From Curtobacterium sp. MCLR17_032 (lineage in GTDB: Bacteria; Actinomycetota; Actinomycetes; Actinomycetales; Microbacteriaceae), in assembly GCF_003234795.2 (NCBI RefSeq), contig NZ_CP126268.1, forward strand, positions 3,410,001 to 3,474,000: a stretch of DNA of 64,000 nt. The letters run 5' to 3'. Positions 24,945 through 32,865 of the stretch are shown here, in pieces. Position numbers and translations under genes: made by a program. The number at the start of each line of letters is the position of its first letter. Within the stretch, counting starts at the first letter, position 1. The notes below the pieces were generated by a model. That model did no database searches. It was given only the letters and a program-made list of their open reading frames with translations, and was not told the origin of the DNA.

Positions 24945-25607
24945 TCAGACCTCGGCGAGTCGCTGGTCGACGATGCGGAACCGTCGTGCGCACCTCGCTG
25001 CGACGCGTTCGCTGTGTGTCGCGATCACGAAGGTGGCGCCCTCGTCCTGCAGGCGCTCGAAGAGATCGAGTACCTGCGTTTCCGTCTCTTCGTCGAGCGC
25101 TCCCGTCGGCTCGTCGGCAAGCACCACAGAGGGTCGCTTCATCAGTGCGCGAGCGATCGCGACCCGCTGCGCCTCCCCGCCCGACAGTGCACCCGGACGT
25201 TTCCGCTGGATGCCCGGGAGTCCGACGAACTCGAGACATTCAGCCGCCCGGGTCCGCGCACCGGATCTGTCCGTCGCACCGAGGACGAGGTTCGCGAGCA
25301 CACTGCGGTCATGCAGCAGGTCGCACCCCTGCGTCACGATCCCCATCGTCTCGAGCCGATGCCGTGCCATCACTGCAGACGTCCGGACGAGGGGTCGTCC
25401 GGCGCTGGAGTACGAACCGTCGTAGTCCAGGTCGAGGCCCGCCAGCATCCGGAGCAGTGTGCTCTTCCCGCTGCCGCTGCGGCCGAGCAGCGCCACGGAG
25501 GGATCGGTGTCGCCGACGACCAGATCCAGTCCGCTGAAGAGTGACCGGATGGCTCCGTTCGGTTCACGGATGGACTTCGACACGTTCCTGAGCTCGAGGC
25601 TCGTCAT
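24945..25607 (-). CDS. ABC transporter ATP-binding protein (MacB/LolD type)
   Basis: 220 residues, ATG 25607 overlapping the upstream permease stop by four bases. Walker A is GRSGSGKST, the Q-loop follows in VTQGCDLLHDRS, signature LSGGEAQRVAIARAL, Walker B VVLADEPTGALDEET and the switch histidine in IATHSER. The spacing and the LADEPTGALD form are those of ATPases that pair with FtsX/MacB-like permeases, which move peptides or lipoproteins rather than import nutrients. With the two permeases encoded upstream it should form one export or self-protection complex. No drug or peptide specificity can be read from the ATPase. Confidence 0.92.
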   Translation of the reverse strand: MTSLELRNVSKSIREPNGAIRSLFSGLDLVVGDTDPSVALLGRSGSGKSTLLRMLAGLDLDYDGSYSSAGRPLVRTSAVMARHRLETMGIVTQGCDLLHDRSVLANLVLGATDRSGARTRAAECLEFVGLPGIQRKRPGALSGGEAQRVAIARALMKRPSVVLADEPTGALDEETETQVLDLFERLQDEGATFVIATHSERVAARCARRFRIVDQRLAEV

Positions 25608-26878
25608 CGTCCCCGCCGTCCAGGAGTCTCCGTGGCGAGGATCCGGTGGGCGCGGCTCACAGCGTCGAGCGAGAACCAGACCCCGAGCGCGGCCATCACT
25701 CCGAGGAAGGGGTAGGCATGGTGGTTCGGGAGCAGCGCGCATCCCACGGCGTAGAGGATGACGACGAACGAGTACTCCAGGGCCCAGGTCTGACCCACCG
25801 TCCGGAGGATCGCTCGGTCGCTGCGCCCGACGGTCCTGCAGATCCGCACCCATCGTCGGCGGTGGTCACCGAGCACCCTGTTGATCCTTCGGCAGACGAC
25901 GATCGTCGCCACGCCCGTCATCGCTGAGATCGCGCCCAACAGCCCGAAGTTCTCGATCACGATCTGGCGCACGAGTCGGAGCTGGACCAAGTACGTGGGG
26001 ATGCCCTGCAGGGAGTACGAGTGGAACCCGGTCCTCGCGGCGATCGCACCGAGCTCGCCGATCACGTCGTCGTAGGTCATCGACGTCGACGCCGCGATGT
26101 CCGTGTTGAGCATCGCGAAGGCGACGATGCCTCCGGTGTACCGATCTTGCTGGACGAAGCGACCGACATCAGCCGGGTAGGGCAGGACGATCGTGTCGTC
26201 CAAGTAGTGGTTGATGTCGCCACGGTGGAACACGGCGCTGCCGGGCGAGAGGAACCCGGTGACCCGGAGGCGCTCGCGCACACCGTAGACATCCGCCCAG
26301 AGTTCGTCGCCGATCTCGTACAGGCCGCGGTAGTCGGTGCCGAGGACGACCGGCACCAGGCCGGAGCTGTAGTCGACGTCCGTCCAGACCGGAGCCGAGC
26401 CGGACGTCACATCGAGCCTCGAGAACGCGAACATCTCATGGTTCATCTGCATCGACTTCACGTCGCGGAGCCGTTCCCCACCCTCGCCGCGGTACTCGCC
26501 GCGCTCTGCCAGGCCGGAACCAGCGTTCGCGTCGAAACGACCGTCACCGCGGAAGTCCTCGATGACGACGGGCTGGTCGAACGCCGACAGGAAGTCCAGC
26601 CGGTCGTTGTGTCCGAGTTGCGCGACGAAGTCGGTGAGCGTGCGGAGGTCACGGTCCGACGCTCGGAAGCGCTCGAAGCCGTCGGTGTCGCCGAGGAAGG
26701 TGTCGACGAGGCCGTAGAGGTCGACGTCGCGGTCTGCCGCCAGTGAGCCGTTGACCGCTCCACTCGTCGACTGGGCGAAGGTGCCGAAGGTGTAGAGCGA
26801 CACGGCGAAGACCGCCATGACGAGCGCCTTGACAGCGATCAGGAGACCGTTGTGCCGAAGATCACGGATCAACTCCAT
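25604..26878 (-). CDS. FtsX-like permease subunit with large external domain
   Basis: 424 residues. One hydrophobic helix near the N-terminus (LIAVKALVMAVFAVSLYTFGTF), an external domain of about 250 residues, then three helices in the C-terminal third (GLLGAISAMTGVATIVV, EYSFVVILYAVGCALL, FLGVMAALGVWF). This is the 1+3 topology of MacB/FtsX-like permeases. The external domain shows no family I recognise. It overlaps both neighbours in the operon (10 bases with the second permease, 4 with the ATPase), so the three are made together. Putative bacteriocin-immunity proteins of the lactococcin-972 type have a similar fold, but the match is not proven. Confidence 0.75.
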   Translation of the reverse strand: MELIRDLRHNGLLIAVKALVMAVFAVSLYTFGTFAQSTSGAVNGSLAADRDVDLYGLVDTFLGDTDGFERFRASDRDLRTLTDFVAQLGHNDRLDFLSAFDQPVVIEDFRGDGRFDANAGSGLAERGEYRGEGGERLRDVKSMQMNHEMFAFSRLDVTSGSAPVWTDVDYSSGLVPVVLGTDYRGLYEIGDELWADVYGVRERLRVTGFLSPGSAVFHRGDINHYLDDTIVLPYPADVGRFVQQDRYTGGIVAFAMLNTDIAASTSMTYDDVIGELGAIAARTGFHSYSLQGIPTYLVQLRLVRQIVIENFGLLGAISAMTGVATIVVCRRINRVLGDHRRRWVRICRTVGRSDRAILRTVGQTWALEYSFVVILYAVGCALLPNHHAYPFLGVMAALGVWFSLDAVSRAHRILATETPGRRGR

Positions 26879-27786
26879 GATCGCCGCCTCACCGGCCCGA
26901 CGAGGAGCATCACGACGACGAACACCATGCACTGGCTCGAGACGGCTGCCAGGGCCGGCCCGCCCAGGCGGACGCCGACGCAGGACAGCCCGGTGAGGAC
27001 CGCGGCACAGACGATGATCGGGGTGCTGCACGCGACCAGGACGGTCCGGAACAGCACCGCTGCGGAGTCGAGTCCGACCAGGCGGCGGATCCGCGCTCGA
27101 TCGCCCTCGTGCCGAGCCGCCGAGACGGCCGCCACAGCGCTCGCCATCGTCGCGACGGCGACACCGAGCGTCAGGACGATCGGCGTGACGAAGTCGACTG
27201 TCGTGCGTCGGTTGGCGCCACCGGCCACGGGTTCGATCCGGTCCCTGCCGAAGACCGCCACGGCGCGGGCGCCGATGTCGGGCCCGTCCAGGACCGTGCG
27301 GGTCTGGGCCGCATCGAAGAGGGCCGGGGCTGCGATCAGGATGTCCTCCGCGAGCAGGCTGTCTTCCCTGAGCCCGAGACGCCCGACGACCTCGTACTGT
27401 GCACCGGCGACCTCGACGAAGGGGACGCCGCCCTCGACTTCGGGGTGCACGGCTTCCCCGACCAACGCCCGCCCGACATCGGACGCCGAGAACCGGATCC
27501 CGATCGACGGTGCGACGTCGGACCAGTTCCCGTTGAGCACGACCACAGTTCGAGCACGAGGTACTTCCTCGAGATCACGGAACGCCCGTGTCCCGACCGC
27601 GAACTCAGCTCGGTGCTCCATCAGCTCGCCGACGGTCGCGTGCACGGCGACCGCCTCGGGCGAGAGGAGGGCGCGGCCCTCTGCCGCGAGCGCCTGCGCG
27701 CGGGTCTGGAACACACCGAGGGCGCAGACCAGCCCCGTCGTCATCAGCAGCAGCGCGGCAACTGCCAACGCCTGCCTCCAGGTCAT
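26869..27786 (-). CDS. second FtsX-like permease subunit
   Basis: 305 residues with the same 1+3 layout as its partner but a shorter external domain of about 125 residues: first helix LAVAALLLMTTGLVCALGVF, then PIVLTLGVAVATMASAVAAV, VLVACSTPIIVCAAVLTGL and CMVFVVVMLLVGPV. The cytoplasmic loop SAARHEGDRARIRRLVGLDSAAVLFRTV is the usual FtsX-type coupling loop that contacts the ATPase. Two unlike permeases with one ATPase suggest a heterodimeric transporter. It starts 63 bases after the peptide gene stop. Confidence 0.75.
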   Translation of the reverse strand: MTWRQALAVAALLLMTTGLVCALGVFQTRAQALAAEGRALLSPEAVAVHATVGELMEHRAEFAVGTRAFRDLEEVPRARTVVVLNGNWSDVAPSIGIRFSASDVGRALVGEAVHPEVEGGVPFVEVAGAQYEVVGRLGLREDSLLAEDILIAAPALFDAAQTRTVLDGPDIGARAVAVFGRDRIEPVAGGANRRTTVDFVTPIVLTLGVAVATMASAVAAVSAARHEGDRARIRRLVGLDSAAVLFRTVLVACSTPIIVCAAVLTGLSCVGVRLGGPALAAVSSQCMVFVVVMLLVGPVRRRSWS

Positions 27787-27849
27787 GGCTCCCTCTCGAT
27801 CGACAGCCCACGGACCGGCCGAGCCGGCCTGTGGGCGCCCCGCTGCTGC

Positions 27850-28296
27850 TCAGCGGCCGTAGTAGGTCTTCGCAGCGCCGTTCCCGTTGCTAGCCGCGTT
27901 GGGGTTGAACGCCTTCCACGGCGACACGGCTTCGGTGGCGCCGGTACCCCATTTCCGACCCGAGGTCGCGATGACGCCGGACGCCGGCCAGTAGTGCTCG
28001 AGCTGGGCGGTCGTGTAGTGCCGGGTGCCTGCCCACTTGGTCCATCCGTGTGCACGTTTGTTCGTCGTCCCGCCGATGACGCGCGACTCTGCGGTCCCAC
28101 GGTGGCTCACGCTCGCGAACGTCCCAGCACGGGGCGCGGAGCCGTCCGAGAAGCTCCCGCTGATCTCACTCCAGCCACCGGCCGTCTCCCGCCCGGTATC
28201 GGTGGCGGACGCAGGTGCGGCGATCAGCACCGCGGATAGAGCGACTGCTGCCACACATCCTGCAGCGAGATGACGACGTACGGCCGTGTTCTTCAT
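27850..28296 (-). CDS. small secreted protein, candidate lactococcin-972-like bacteriocin
   Basis: 148 residues with a strong ribosome site (GGGGAGGGG) before ATG 28296. A Sec signal peptide ends at APASA, leaving about 117 residues, cysteine-free, Gly/Ser/Trp/Tyr-rich, with AGGWSEISGSF, TFASVSHRGTAESRVIGG, AHGWTKWAGTRHYT and the end KTYYGR. Lactococcin 972-type peptides are Sec-secreted, unmodified, and similar in having GGW, an SxxxHxxxxHSA-like block and aromatic/Gly-rich ends, and they are encoded beside an ABC-type immunity transporter, as here. Length is about double the classical 66-residue mature toxin, so this is a suggestion only. Alternatives: a secreted adhesin or a substrate-binding accessory. 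Confidence 0.6.
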   Translation of the reverse strand: MKNTAVRRHLAAGCVAAVALSAVLIAAPASATDTGRETAGGWSEISGSFSDGSAPRAGTFASVSHRGTAESRVIGGTTNKRAHGWTKWAGTRHYTTAQLEHYWPASGVIATSGRKWGTGATEAVSPWKAFNPNAASNGNGAAKTYYGR

Positions 28297-28388
28297 GGTG
28301 CCCCTCCCCTGACCGGCAGTATTCCACCGGTGAGATGATGCTGCCACGCCGCCGATCAAGTGGCAAGGGTCGCATCACCGCAGGTGCA

Positions 28389-29315
28389 TCACATCGACCC
28401 CGCCTGGTGCAGCCGCTCCGCCGCGACCGCCCGCACGGCCTCGGTCACCCGTTCGAGCAGCGGCGACGCCAGGTTCCACCGCTGCCACCAGAGCGCCACG
28501 TCCGCCCGACGTCCCGGGGTGAGTTCGACCAGGTCGCCCCGCTCGATCGCCCCGAGGCACTGCGCCTCCGGCAACAACCCCCACCCGAACCCGAGCTGCA
28601 CCGCCCGGGCGAAGTCGGCCGAGTTCGGGACGAAGTGCCGTGGACCACGGGGCGCGTGGCCGAGCACCCGCCGGAGGAACCCCTGCTGCAGGTCGTCGTC
28701 GCGGTCGTAGTCCACGAGCGGCACCCGGTCCAGGCGGGCCGTCATCCGCCGCTCGGTGTCCGCGCCGTCGAGGTACCGCCGGACGAACGACGGTGCGGCG
28801 ACGGCCCGGTAGCGGTCCACCCCGAGCGGCACCGACGAGCACCCCTGCACCGGCTCCGCCTCGGCCGTCACCGCAGCCATCACCGTGCCCGCACGGAGGA
28901 GCTCGGCGGTGCGGTCCTGGTCCTCACGGTGCAGGTCGAAGACCACCTCGGTGTCGGCACGGACGATCGCGAGGGCGTCGAGGAACCACGTCGCGAGCGA
29001 GTCCGCGTTGACGGCGAGTGGGATCGACGGCGTGCGTCCCGGCACGTCGGAGTCCGGTACGTCGAGCGCCCGGGAGGTCTCCTCGTCGAGCAGCCGCACC
29101 TGTCGTGCATGGCGGAGCACGACCTCACCGTCCCGCGTCGGCACGATCGGCGTGGTCCGCTGCAGCAGCACCCGGCCGACGAGTTGCTCCATCGCCTTCA
29201 CCCGCTGGGACACCGCCGACGGTGTGATCGACAGCTCGCGGGCGGCGGCGTCGAAGGTCCCCGCATCGACGGCGGCCAGGAGGGTCTCGAGGTGGTCACG
29301 CTGGAACTGCACCAT
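28389..29315 (-). CDS. lysG: LysR-family regulator of lysine/arginine export (LysG/ArgP)
   Basis: 308 residues. The N-terminal LysR helix-turn-helix reads FQRDHLETLLAAVDAGTFDAAARELSITPSAVSQRVKAMEQLVGRVLLQR, the ArgP/LysG form, followed by the ligand-binding domain. LysG activates lysE when intracellular lysine, arginine or histidine rises. The gene is divergent from lysE, with both starts only 68 bases apart; its own start has TAAGCT six bases upstream, so it is probably leaderless. Confidence 0.9.
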   Translation of the reverse strand: MVQFQRDHLETLLAAVDAGTFDAAARELSITPSAVSQRVKAMEQLVGRVLLQRTTPIVPTRDGEVVLRHARQVRLLDEETSRALDVPDSDVPGRTPSIPLAVNADSLATWFLDALAIVRADTEVVFDLHREDQDRTAELLRAGTVMAAVTAEAEPVQGCSSVPLGVDRYRAVAAPSFVRRYLDGADTERRMTARLDRVPLVDYDRDDDLQQGFLRRVLGHAPRGPRHFVPNSADFARAVQLGFGWGLLPEAQCLGAIERGDLVELTPGRRADVALWWQRWNLASPLLERVTEAVRAVAAERLHQAGSM

Positions 29316-29383
29316 CAGCGCAGCTTACGGCGCACCAGGAACCTGAGCTGGCCTACGGGTGCGCACCGGCCTAGCGTTCCCCT
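29316..29383. promoter_or_regulatory. lysG-lysE divergent control region
   Basis: Sixty-eight bases hold both -10 boxes: TAAGCT for lysG (29322-29327 on the minus strand, 6 bases before its ATG) and TAGCGT for lysE (29372-29377, 6 bases before its GTG). The space between has the repeated GGTGCGCACC-like stretch and must contain the LysG site; the precise T-N11-A motif cannot be picked by eye. Confidence 0.6.
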
Positions 29384-30190
29384 GTGACCACACCGCTCGA
29401 CGCTCTGCTCCCCGCCCTGTCCGGCCTGGGCACGGGGCTCGCCCTCATCGTCGCGATCGGGGTGCAGAACACGTACCTGCTGCGGCTCGCGGTGACCGCG
29501 CGACTCGGGGTGGTCGCCGTCGCGGTGGCCGTCTGCGCGCTGTCGGACGCGGCCCTCATCATCGCCGGGGTGCTCGGCGTCGGGGCCGTCGTCGAACGGG
29601 TCCCGGCAGCGCTGCTGGTCATCCGGTTCGTGGGCGCGGCGTTCCTGCTGACGTACGGGGTGCTCGCGGCCCGGCGGGCGCTGCGGCCCTCGGGCGAGGC
29701 GATCCGTCTCGACGAGCGGGCCGCCGAGGACAAGGTGCCCGTCTCGGCGGGTGCGGGTGCGGGCGCGTGCGCGGGTCCTGGGGTCGACGGCCTGGAGGCT
29801 GCACCGGCGTCGCGGGGGGAGGGCGTGCCTCCCGGCCGGGCCGGTCTGGGCGACCGGCACGTGGATGGTCGGCGTCCGGGAGGCGACCCGGCGGGGCCGA
29901 CGATGCGCGCCGCGGTCCTGACCATGCTGGTGTTCACGTGGGCGAACCCGCACGTGTACCTGGACACGCTGGTGTTCCTCGGGTCGGTCGCGAACCAGCA
30001 GGGGGTCGACGACCGGTGGTGGTGGACCGTGGGGGCGGTCGCGGCGAGCTGCCTGTGGTTCGGGGCCCTCGGCTTCGGGGGTCGGCTGCTGCGCCCGCTG
30101 TTCGCGAAGCCGCTGACCTGGCGGGTCTTCGACGCCCTGGTCGCCGTCGTGATGCTCGCCTTCGGTCTGACGCTGCTCCTCGGCGCCTGA
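29384..30190 (+). CDS. lysE: LysE-family basic amino acid exporter
   Basis: 268 residues from GTG 29384. The N-terminal LysE signature GLALIVAIGVQNTYLLRLAV and the second-half TWANPHVYLDTLVFLGS are exact hallmarks of LysE; about six helices cross the membrane. The protein exports lysine and arginine. Known LysE proteins are about 235 residues: the excess is a central cytoplasmic loop of some 65 residues (about 110-170), Gly/Ala/Pro-rich and containing a GCCTCCCGGCC-type short sequence, so this loop has expanded relative to the family. Confidence 0.93.
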   Translation: MTTPLDALLPALSGLGTGLALIVAIGVQNTYLLRLAVTARLGVVAVAVAVCALSDAALIIAGVLGVGAVVERVPAALLVIRFVGAAFLLTYGVLAARRALRPSGEAIRLDERAAEDKVPVSAGAGAGACAGPGVDGLEAAPASRGEGVPPGRAGLGDRHVDGRRPGGDPAGPTMRAAVLTMLVFTWANPHVYLDTLVFLGSVANQQGVDDRWWWTVGAVAASCLWFGALGFGGRLLRPLFAKPLTWRVFDALVAVVMLAFGLTLLLGA

Positions 30191-30264
30191 GCTCGCGGCC
30201 TCGTCGGCGCTGCCGCTGCCCGCCGCAGCCCGCCGCCCGCCGGCCGACGGCGTCGTCGGGCGCC

Positions 30265-30340
30265 GCACAACAGAAGACGGCTCGCGCCACGGGATGCCGT
30301 GGCGCGAGCCGTCTTCTGTGGTGCTGATCCGATCGGCGCC
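30265..30340. repeat. family-2 hairpin element, copy A
   Basis: Perfect 22-base arms (30271-30292 and 30297-30318) with loop GATG, extended by GCACAA/TGGTGC. To its right lies the shared end GATCCGATCGGCGCC. The element sits between the convergent lysE and amino acid permease genes and can terminate both. The right end and loop core (GGGATGCCG) recur in copies B (56821) and C (60163). Confidence 0.8.
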
Positions 30341-30366
30341 GGGCGGCGCGCTGGTCGGCGGAGGTG

Positions 30367-31839
30367 CTACTCGCGCATCGCCTTGCCGACGCGGCTGTTG
30401 CGGCGGCTGTAGCCGAAGTAGATCGCGAAGCCGATGACGAGCCAGACGACGAACCGGACCCAGGTCTCGACCTCGAGGTTGAGCATCAGCCAGAAGCAGA
30501 GCACCGCGGACAGGATCGGGACCACCGGCGACCACGGCACCCGGAATGCGCGGGGAGCGTCGGGGCGGGACTTCCGGAGCACGATGATGCCGATCGACAC
30601 GAGCACGAAGGCGGAGAGCGTGCCGATGTTGATCATGCCCTCGAGCTTGTCGACCGCGGTGAACCCGGCGAGGAACGCGACGACGATGCCGGCGACGACC
30701 TGCACGCGGACCGGGGTCTGCGTCTTCGGGTTCGTGACCGAGAACCAGCGGGGCAGCAGGCCGTCGCGGCTCATCGAGAACACGATGCGGGACAGGCCGA
30801 GCAGCAGCACCATGACGACCGTGGTCAGGCCGATCAGGGAACCGATGGCGATGATGCCGGCCGCCCAGGGCAGCCCGACGATGTCGAACGCGGACGCCAG
30901 CGAGGGCGCTTTCTCTTCAGCGAGCTGCTTGTACGACACCATGCCGGTGATCACGATGCTGACGCCGACGTAGAGCAGCGTGACGATGCCGAGACCGATG
31001 AAGATGCCGCGGGGCAGGGTCTTCTGCGGGTTCTCGGTCTCCTCGGCACTCGTGGCGACGACGTCGAAGCCGATGAAGGCGAAGAACACCAGCGACGCCG
31101 CGGCGAGCAGCCCGAAGACGCCGTACTGCGCCGGTGCCGCACCGGTCACGAAGGAGACGAGCGACTGGGTCAGCACGCTGCCCTCGGCACCCTTGGTCGG
31201 CTCCGCGGCGGGGATGAACGGCGTGAAGTTCGCGGCCTTGACGAAGAAGGCGCCGACCACGATGACGAACAGGACGATCGCGACCTTGATGACGGTGATG
31301 ACCGCGGAGACCCGGCTGGACAGCCGCGTGCCGAACGCCAGCAGCGCCGTGAACACGCCGACGATGAGGACCGGGCCCCAGGTGAAGCCGATCGGGCCGA
31401 TCGCGATGGTGCTCGGCAGTGTGACGCCGAACACGTCGAACGCGGTGCTGAGGTAGATGCCCCAGTACTTCGCGATGACGGCGCTGGCGGTCAGGGTCTC
31501 GAGGATCAGGTCCCACCCGACGATCCACGCGAGCAATTCGCCCATCGTGGCGTAGGTGAACGTGTACGCCGAGCCGGCGACCGGGATCGTCGAGGCGAAC
31601 TCGGCGTAACACATGATCGCCAGGCCGCACGTGACGGCGGCGAGCAGGAACGACACGATCACGCCGGGGCCGGCGAAGTTCGCGGCGGCGTTCGCGCCGA
31701 CCGAGAAGATGCCGGCGCCGACCGCGACGGCGATCCCCATCGCGGCGATGTCGAACGTCTTCAGGGAGCGCTTGAGCGAGCGCCCCTTCTCGTCGGCGTC
31801 GGCGAGCGACGCCTCGATGGACTTGGTGCGGAGGGCCAT
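30367..31839 (-). CDS. APC-superfamily amino acid permease (cationic amino acid type)
   Basis: 490 residues with about twelve to fourteen helices. The first-helix region MGIAVAVGAGIFSVGANAAANFAGPG and the FFAFIGFDVVATSAEETENPQKTLPRGI block are those of the YfnA/CAT-like branch of APC transporters. It should import amino acids with protons. Position beside lysE-lysG hints at lysine/arginine handling, an inference. Ribosome site ACAGGAA lies before the ATG; a TATACC box (in GGTATACC) is near 31881. Confidence 0.92.
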   Translation of the reverse strand: MALRTKSIEASLADADEKGRSLKRSLKTFDIAAMGIAVAVGAGIFSVGANAAANFAGPGVIVSFLLAAVTCGLAIMCYAEFASTIPVAGSAYTFTYATMGELLAWIVGWDLILETLTASAVIAKYWGIYLSTAFDVFGVTLPSTIAIGPIGFTWGPVLIVGVFTALLAFGTRLSSRVSAVITVIKVAIVLFVIVVGAFFVKAANFTPFIPAAEPTKGAEGSVLTQSLVSFVTGAAPAQYGVFGLLAAASLVFFAFIGFDVVATSAEETENPQKTLPRGIFIGLGIVTLLYVGVSIVITGMVSYKQLAEEKAPSLASAFDIVGLPWAAGIIAIGSLIGLTTVVMVLLLGLSRIVFSMSRDGLLPRWFSVTNPKTQTPVRVQVVAGIVVAFLAGFTAVDKLEGMINIGTLSAFVLVSIGIIVLRKSRPDAPRAFRVPWSPVVPILSAVLCFWLMLNLEVETWVRFVVWLVIGFAIYFGYSRRNSRVGKAMRE

Positions 31840-31926
31840 GGGACGTTCCTGTCATCGGAGCAGGCGGACCCCGGAAGGGTAGTGGTATACCGCACAGCGG
31901 TGCAACCGGGGACCGCGCGTCGCCGA

Positions 31927-32814
31927 TCAGACGGCAGCGTCGGAGCGCCCCTCGCGCCACGCACAGAGGAACCGGGCACCGGCCTCGTCGTGGATGACCC
32001 CGTCCGGCGCGGTGAGCACCGGGTACGGCGTCTCGGGAACACCGTCGGCCGGTCGGACGTCGACGTGCGCGACCCGGTGCCCGTTCGCGTGCAGCCAGTC
32101 CGCCATCGCGTAGTCGCTGCGGGAGTCGCCGACCGTCCGCCACTCGAGGGGCAGGTCGCCGTCCTCGGCCAGGAGCTCGAGCGCCCGCTCGGCACCGAGG
32201 TCCTTGCCGCTGCGGTCGGATTCGACGTCGGTCGAGATGATCGTCGGGTCGATGCGCCACGCGACCGCGCCGTGCTCGTCCGGACGCACGTCGTCGAGGC
32301 GGCGGACGCCGAGCCCGCGGCGCTCGAGTGCGGCCATCGCCTGCGCGTCGAACGCGGGCTGCCGGGCCAGGTACGCGGCACTGTCGACGTCCACCAGCTG
32401 CTCGATCGACACCATGGCGTGCTTGGTCTCGTCGAAGAACACCAGGTCGGCGTACTCCTCACGGACGAGCTCGCGCATCTCGTCGGCGAAGTCCCGCGGC
32501 AGCGCCAGGTCCTCGGCGACGGTCAGGTCTCCCATGCCGTCGGGGAACTGCGGGCCGATCGAGCACCAGACGGCACCCTTCTCGCACACCGCGTGCACCC
32601 GTCCGCCCGCGGCGAGACCGCCGGCGAGGAGGGGGCCGACGACCTGCTCCCGGATGAAGGCGTCGCTGCGTCCGGTGTTGAACACGACGGGGATGCCCTC
32701 GGCCGCCAGGGCGACGAGGTCCTCGACGATGCTCGGGATCGCGATGGTCCGCGAGAGCGGGCTGGCGATCGGGCCGTCGACGTCGAGCAGGAGTCCGAGG
32801 CGGGGTGCGTTCAC
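31927..32814 (-). CDS. HAD-superfamily hydrolase (sugar-phosphatase-like)
   Basis: 295 residues from GTG 32814, preferred over an ATG 36 bases upstream because CAGGAT lies 6 bases before it and NAPRLGLLLDVDGP is a normal HAD N-terminus. Motif I is LLLDVDGP, motif II in VVFNTGRSD, motif III/IV in DRSGKDLGAERALELL and WRTVGDSRSDYAMADWLH. It resembles the Cof/SPP-type cap-II phosphatases. Substrate unknown; it should be cytosolic. Confidence 0.87.
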   Translation of the reverse strand: MNAPRLGLLLDVDGPIASPLSRTIAIPSIVEDLVALAAEGIPVVFNTGRSDAFIREQVVGPLLAGGLAAGGRVHAVCEKGAVWCSIGPQFPDGMGDLTVAEDLALPRDFADEMRELVREEYADLVFFDETKHAMVSIEQLVDVDSAAYLARQPAFDAQAMAALERRGLGVRRLDDVRPDEHGAVAWRIDPTIISTDVESDRSGKDLGAERALELLAEDGDLPLEWRTVGDSRSDYAMADWLHANGHRVAHVDVRPADGVPETPYPVLTAPDGVIHDEAGARFLCAWREGRSDAAV

Positions 32815-32865
32815 CCGTCCATCCTGGCGTAGGTCAGCGGGCGCAGCCACGGCGCGGCGTGCGAT

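Larger units (their letters stand above)
24945..28388. other. lower-G+C islet with peptide/ABC operon
   Basis: A four-gene leftward operon (secreted peptide, two permeases, ATPase) bounded by the GH81 stub and lysG. Composition differs by eye: bases 26101-26160 hold 37 G/C of 60, against 47 of 60 at 23281-23340. The operon end coincides with the point where the GH81 gene is cut. No integrase, transposase or direct repeat was seen at the edges, so the transfer mechanism is unknown. Confidence 0.55.

Noticed and set aside
24945..28388. Integrated prophage or insertion sequence
   Set aside because: No integrase, transposase, terminal inverted repeats or target duplication could be seen around the islet.
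30364..32832. Plus-strand frame of 822 codons opposite the amino acid permease and HAD genes
   Set aside because: Asp/Arg/Glu-rich shadow sequence without domain; the opposite strand encodes two clear proteins.
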